From contig NC_079879.1 of NCBI RefSeq assembly GCF_029227915.1, forward strand, positions 16,304,001-16,368,000: DNA of 64,000 bases, in the 5' to 3' direction. Of this stretch, positions 59,079 to 64,000 are shown one piece after another (position 1 is the first letter of the stretch; each line of letters begins with the position of its first letter). Under the pieces are notes generated by a model, which had not been told where the DNA came from, did not search any database, and was given only the letters and a program-made list of their open reading frames with translations. The DNA is from Hydractinia symbiolongicarpus (Eukaryota; Cnidaria; Hydrozoa; Anthoathecata; Hydractiniidae). Made by a program: the position numbers and the translations under genes.

Positions 59079-61107
59079 TTACTGCGAATAAGCATTTGCT
59101 TGAGTTGACTCGCAGTCCATTGTCGTAGAGTGTTTTCAGTAATTTGTCCAGTCTTGTTGCAGTTTCATCTATGCTTTTTCCCCATAACAGGATATCATCC
59201 GAAATTGATTTTGTTCCATCACATCCTGCAATACATTGCTCAATTGTTTTCTGAAATTGTTCAAATGCAGAATTAGCTCCATAGATGAGTCGTTTTGATT
59301 GATAACAGCCTTTGTGAGTTATAAAGGAGGTAATGTGTCTAGAACTCTCATCAAGCTCTATTTGATGATAACCTTCTCTTAGATCAAGCTTGCAAAAATA
59401 TTTTGCGTCATTGAGTTCCGGTAGTATCTCATCTAACTTCGGAATTTGATGTCTCTCTCTTATTATAGCTTCGTTTGCTCTTCGCATGTCAATACATAGT
59501 CTTATTTTCCCATTTGCTTTGGGTACCACTACTATTGGGTTTATCCAACTAGTTGGTCCATTTACTTTTTCTATGCAGTCATTTTTAACTAATCTGTCTA
59601 TTTCATCTGATACTGTCTGTCTAGTATGGTATGGCAATCTTCTCACTGGTTGCTGGACTGGTGCGATTGACTCGTCAATGTGAAGTTTAAGCTGGAAATT
59701 CTTGAGTTTCCCCATTCCACTGAAAACTTTCTTGTGTCTATCTAAAACTTCTTGTATCTTTGGGTGTAGGACCTCTGAATTACTTGTTTTATCTGTGATG
59801 ATTTTCTCTGCATTAGACAGTAGCATTTGTACAGGTGTTGTGTCCATGTTATTAATAGATTCAACATTTGGTGGGCCAATTCTGATAAGATCTAGTATCT
59901 TCGCACTTTTTAATCCTAATAATGCTCCTCCATCACCTTCGACTACATAGTACTTCAGTTTTGCTATTTTCCCATATGAAGTCCTGGTGTTTGCCTTGAA
60001 TGTTCCTCTGACTTTCAATGGTGTTTTTCCTTGATAAGGATATATTTTTGTAGAACATTTTTCTAGTTTCGGTGCAGGAACAATCTTTTTGAATGTTTTT
60101 GAATCCAAAATATTTAAGGTTGATCCACTGTCGACAAGGATTGTTATTGGTGATTCTTGAACCTCTATCTCGAACAATGGTTTATCTTTCGACTTGATGC
60201 AGAATACATAACAATCATCTTCGTCACTTGAGTTTGACTCTTCTTCACTTGCATTGTCTTCTGTGGTTCTAACTTTGTGTTTCTGTCTGTCTAATTTTGT
60301 TTTACAGCATTTTGCAAAGTGTCCAATGAGACTGCATTTCTTGCATGTTTTCCCTTTTGTTATTCTACAATCTTTGCTAGAGTGTGACGTCATACCACAT
60401 CTACCACAGGGGTTATTGTTGTAGAACTTTTTGCTGTCTCTGCTATCGTCACTCTTATTATAGACTTTCTTCCCATTGTTTTTGTTGTAATTTCGTTTGT
60501 TTCCGAAATGATTCCTTTTCATCATGGTGTTTACTTCACCTACACTTGATGCGTTTTCTTCAATTTTCTTTGTTTGACTTGCTGACTGTTCTAGAGCTCT
60601 TCCTATTCTTAAAAGTTTCTCTAGATTCAAGTCTGTTTCCTGAAGTAACCTTTTGCGAAATTTTGAAGATCGACATTTTGCGATGACTTGATCTCTGATC
60701 TCATCATCCAGACTTGTGTACTCACAGTATTGTGCTAACTTTCTTAGTCTGGTAACAAATGCATCAACTGATTCTCCACTTTCTTGCTTTGCTTCGTGGA
60801 AAATAATTCTTTCATATGGTACATTCTTCTTGACATTGAATTGATGGTTTAACTTTGTCAATGCTTGTTGAAATGTTGTGGCTTCATCTGAATCGGGTAA
60901 AGTGTCAAAGATTTGCTGTACTTCCTCTCCTGCCATGTGCAGAAGTGTGGTTCTTTTTTGACCATCATTTACGATCCCAGACGCCTCAATAAAGTAACTA
61001 AAACTCTTTCTCCACTTTTCCCAACGCTGTGCTAAGGTCGATGGCTCCCCTTTTGGGTCAAACTGTCTTAATGCTGGCAACTGTACTGGTATTGCAGCTG
61101 TAGCCAT
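59035..61107 (-). CDS. Ty3 Gag-protease-RT ORF (690 codons)
   Basis: The Gag-like N-terminal part has FDTLPDSDEA and AQYCEYTSL-type capsid segments. Two CCHC zinc knuckles follow at about 234-247 (CGRCGMTSHSSKDC) and 255-268 (CKKCSLIGHFAKCC). The aspartic protease active site LVDSGST is at 325-331. RT starts near 480 with DRLVKNDCIEKVNGPTSWIN, CIDMRRANEAI and FCKLDLREGYHQIEL, with the catalytic pair in SISDDILLWG (about 634-643). The frame runs past NEL and stops at a shifted tail, while the proper continuation GYRLTDKGIF is in another frame. That points to a small deletion, not programmed frameshifting, because it falls at the end of RT. Confidence 0.93.
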   Translation of the reverse strand: MATAAIPVQLPALRQFDPKGEPSTLAQRWEKWRKSFSYFIEASGIVNDGQKRTTLLHMAGEEVQQIFDTLPDSDEATTFQQALTKLNHQFNVKKNVPYERIIFHEAKQESGESVDAFVTRLRKLAQYCEYTSLDDEIRDQVIAKCRSSKFRKRLLQETDLNLEKLLRIGRALEQSASQTKKIEENASSVGEVNTMMKRNHFGNKRNYNKNNGKKVYNKSDDSRDSKKFYNNNPCGRCGMTSHSSKDCRITKGKTCKKCSLIGHFAKCCKTKLDRQKHKVRTTEDNASEEESNSSDEDDCYVFCIKSKDKPLFEIEVQESPITILVDSGSTLNILDSKTFKKIVPAPKLEKCSTKIYPYQGKTPLKVRGTFKANTRTSYGKIAKLKYYVVEGDGGALLGLKSAKILDLIRIGPPNVESINNMDTTPVQMLLSNAEKIITDKTSNSEVLHPKIQEVLDRHKKVFSGMGKLKNFQLKLHIDESIAPVQQPVRRLPYHTRQTVSDEIDRLVKNDCIEKVNGPTSWINPIVVVPKANGKIRLCIDMRRANEAIIRERHQIPKLDEILPELNDAKYFCKLDLREGYHQIELDESSRHITSFITHKGCYQSKRLIYGANSAFEQFQKTIEQCIAGCDGTKSISDDILLWGKSIDETATRLDKLLKTLYDNGLRVNSSKCLFAVNELWIQTDRQRNIS

Positions 61108-61171
61108 TCTGATTTTGACTTTTTATGCTTTTGTTTCGATAACTAATTCTATTAAAACTTGCATGAACTCG

Positions 61172-61190
61172 GATCCTCTGCTCGTCGCCA
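61172..61190 (-). other. Primer binding site of the Ty3 element
   Basis: Three bases after the 5' LTR, the minus strand reads TGGCGACGAGCAGAGGATC. TGG complements a tRNA 3' CCA end. Which tRNA primes was not determined. Confidence 0.65.
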
Positions 61191-61193
61191 ATT

Positions 61194-61361
61194 TGTAGTG
61201 TTCTAATACCTAGCTGACTAAGATGAACCTAGATTAGTCTGACCGATCAACTATGTGACACACACGCGAATTCTTATATTAAAATATACCGCCATATTTA
61301 TTTCGTCTCCACGTTCTATATATACAATTCTCACGGTCGCCGATTATATACAAATACTACA
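61194..61361 (-). repeat. Right LTR (5' LTR of the Ty3 element), 168 bp
   Basis: Bounded by TGTAGT...ACTACA. In element sense it contains TATATATA (possible TATA box) and AATAAA (possible polyadenylation signal). Confidence 0.92.
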
Positions 61362-61366
61362 CACCT

Positions 61367-64000
61367 GAATAAATAATTTTACACTAATATTTATTTTTCT
61401 TGCTCCATTTTCAATCCCTCCACGTACCGATTTTAAGAAAAGTTTACCGCATTTAAGAAAAAACACTTTCTTAAAATGGACCAATATTTACTTAAAATAA
61501 GAAAAATATTTACTGAAGTGAGAAAACCGCCCGCGAAGAAATATTTTTTTACTTAATTTAAGTAAATTGATCTTATTTCTTTCAAGTAAAATTTTCTTAT
61601 CAAGAAAAATAAACTTACTTCTCGGAATAGAAAACTTTACTTAAAACATGAATAGATTTAGTTTAATCTTTTTTTACACAATTTAAGATTTTATTTTTAC
61701 CAGTGTGATTTAACGTCATATACATATGCTGCAGCTTTAATTTTTTCTTCCCAAGTTTTGTTTGCAAAATATCTATGATTCTCTGTTTTTACAACAGGCT
61801 GCGTATGCCCCTGGCAATAGGCACAGGCACAGGAGCGGTGCACGGAAGACGTAGAACTTCTTCTATTAGATAAAGAAGATGATGAAACTGATGAAGTTAA
61901 ATTTAAATTTCAGATTTAATTATGCTGCATGAATTATGATGTCATATTTAAGTAATAGCAAATTTGGACATTTTCTGTGATCAGCAAATTTTAGAGCTGT
62001 TAAGTACGGAAGCTTATTAGTGCCATCTGTACGGACCTACTTTTCAAAAAAAAATTTTAATAAAAAACCACTTAAAAAATATTAAGTGTTTAAAAAATAT
62101 TTTTTAATAAAAAACCACTTAAAAAATATTAAGTGGTCGAGAAAATATTTTTTAATAAAGAAACCCCTTTAAAAATACTAAGTGGTCGAGGGAATGGTAA
62201 AAATAACCACTTGTAAAAAAATATAAAGAAGGAAAGGCTAAGAACACGTATAAAACCATTTAAAAATGCATATGAAGTGAGCAGGCAAAAGTGGCACTAA
62301 TACGCTTCCGTAAATACGCTTCTATAGATCTGCATGTTGGTTTGCAATCTATTTAGACAGTTATGCTTGATTCTAATCGATCTACGACCTCTCTTATGTT
62401 ATTTTTATACTTCTTTCATGACACCATGATTCCTGTTAGCTTACAGTTAAGGCACTGTCACCAGCTTAAATCTGTTTTGAAGCTATAATAATGTTAAGTT
62501 TTAACAATTTATACTCCCTAGGTTTCCATAGACTTTCCTAGCCTAGCTATTTCATGGTTTTTCTCTGTCCTGAGCGTATGTCTCTGATATAATCAGGCCT
62601 CCCAGCGGTCATATATTTCATATATTTGGGAAATTCATCCAATTTATCATATATCTTCATAAATTTTGAAGATTTTTCATATATTATCATATATTTTAAC
62701 TGTCTTCTTGTTTTTTCTTATTGATCTTGTGTAAATTGTACTCATCTGAATAAGTCAAAAGATTTTTAAGTTCTGAAGTTTGTATTTAAGCTACAATCCT
62801 GGACATGATATTCTTGGAAAAGGCCGACTTTTGGCTATTTCTTGAACTGGCCAAATGGAATCGCCTTGTCAAAACTCTGCAGCCGGCACGCTGCAAAAGC
62901 TTCGCTTTGGGAGATGTGTAGGTCAGGTAAATAGCGTCGAAAATGCGCTACTGGCAGTTTCTGCCATGTCCGCATTTTGAAACAATCAACACGACGGCCC
63001 GCTAAGGTGCTAAAATTCTGGGAAGCGGGGTGTGCTGACGTCAGCAAAAATTAGTATGGGTTAAGAATTTGAAACTAACCAAATAACCTAGCGATCCTTG
63101 ACAAGTGAACTTTGACAAGTTCAGAATGCCTTTGTCTTTTGTAGAAACAGTGTTTATAACTGCTTGTGGGACGAACTATGAAATTGGGCCCTCTTTTCCA
63201 ATAAATTAAGTCCGGGATTGTAGTAATTTACTATTTTACCAATCTTTGTTAGTGCTAACGTGCTTCTATAACGATATCTGAAATCCAATTTTTTTGCCTA
63301 ATTTCGACAGGTATTTGGCTTAGTTTTTATTTTCAAACCTACTTTTTATCATATATTTGTCAATTTATCATATATTTACCTGAAAATGTTCATATATTCT
63401 CATATATTTACCCTAATTTTGGTCATATATTCATATATTTTGTATGACAATTTCCCTTGGAAAGTCTGTATAAAAAGCCTGTATATAAAAACACAAAAGC
63501 ATGCATATATTTATTCATATTAACAAAGATAGAGAAAAGTATATTTAAATAGTATTGTATATTATTTATTTTATCTTTTAACGTATATTTATTTTGTAGT
63601 CTCAACGAATGTACAAGCTCGTATGACAGGAAAAATATATTACTTACTTACTAACTTAGTTACTTACTTGAAAATGATTGATTCGTGAAAATTTCGCTAT
63701 GTTCGCAAAAATTTTAAATCAGGCTTATTTGCAAAAATTTTGCGAATTTCAGAAACATTTCTTCCCCTAAAGTAAATAATATTGGCTAAAGGAATAGAGG
63801 CTATCCACAAATAGGTGTTATCTCTCCAATGGCAAATTGGCTGTTAAACTCATGACCCCTCCCTTCCATGTTTTTTTTGACTTTGTACCAAAATGTACTA
63901 TACACTAAAATAAATAGGGAAGTAATTGCTACTTCTACAGAAGCAAGAAGGTAAAGTAAAAAAAAGTATTTTTCAAATACACAAATTAATTTTAGAATAC
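61367..64000. other. Right flank: repeats, no gene recognised
   Basis: ACTTAA/TTAAGT-rich stretch at 61430-61640; palindromic CCACTTAAAAAATATTAAGT units at 62065-62200; TCATATATTT clusters at 62610-62700 and 63340-63440 bracketing a more GC-rich core (62830-63060). The core could belong to an unidentified element. No credible coding sequence. Confidence 0.5.

Larger units (their letters stand above)
50312..61366 (-). mobile_element. Ty3/Gypsy LTR retrotransposon with 5-bp target duplication, left LTR split by 5.8 kb
   Basis: CACCT at 50312-50316 and at 61362-61366 is the target duplication. Right LTR (5' in element sense) is 61194-61361. The left LTR is in two parts, 50317-50399 and 56211-56295, which together give 168 bp and differ from the right LTR at one noted base (CTCCTCG versus CTCCACG). 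Coding order on the minus strand is gag-like, CCHC, protease, RT, RNase H, integrase, which defines the Ty3/Gypsy arrangement. The primer site follows the 5' LTR and a purine tract precedes the 3' LTR. A frame break near 59035-59078 separates the two ORFs. Confidence 0.93.

Overview
This is an AT-rich eukaryotic nuclear window with intron-split genes and dense, nested mobile elements. Its one clear host gene is the N-terminal part of a huntingtin (HTT) orthologue. The base composition, the compact but repeat-laden introns, and the mix of Helitron-like, MITE, tRNA-SINE, LINE and Ty3 elements suggest a cnidarian, most likely a medusozoan/hydrozoan. That assignment is inference, not proof.

Region 1 (14-23104, minus strand): the first 20 coding exons of huntingtin, about 1414 codons, running out of the left edge of the window. 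I placed every splice junction by reading, and all codon phases are consistent. Exons 2-7 are 84, 121, 60, 80, 139 and 142 bp, the same lengths I recall for human HTT. The protein starts with an N17-like helix but has no polyglutamine or polyproline tract. The introns hold a three-deep nest of DNA elements (4474-7302), Helitron-like elements, two inverted copies of a 1.4-kb MITE, and a foldback element carrying a ~60-bp minisatellite.

Region 2 (23133-25419): upstream flank of HTT with two minisatellites and a SINE split by a 1.1-kb insertion.

Region 3 (25420-33747): a DNA transposon with ~250-bp inverted ends. Inside it a 3692-bp block, including the left end, is tandemly duplicated with no difference that I found. 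Each copy carries a two-exon gene for an OTU-like protein, broken by one frameshift.

Region 4 (34615-37360): a 5'-truncated non-LTR retrotransposon with endonuclease remnant, reverse transcriptase and a (TTA)n tail. Region 5 (37901-41434): an unfamiliar 3.5-kb element with short terminal inverted repeats, a 10-bp target duplication, oppositely oriented subterminal ~118-bp arrays and one 322-codon ORF. Region 6 (41928-43117): a foldback MITE interrupted by a second MITE with a 5-bp target duplication.

Region 7 (46776-50247): a decayed DNA-transposon transposase gene and a related fragment. Region 8 (50312-61366): a young Ty3/Gypsy element on the minus strand with 5-bp target duplications. Its left LTR is split by 5.8 kb made of two tandem ~2.7-3.0-kb copies, one of which carries a tRNA-derived SINE. 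The right end (61367-64000) has no recognisable gene.

The genes do not form a pathway: HTT is the host gene, and the other recognisable coding sequence belongs to mobile elements, mostly disabled.
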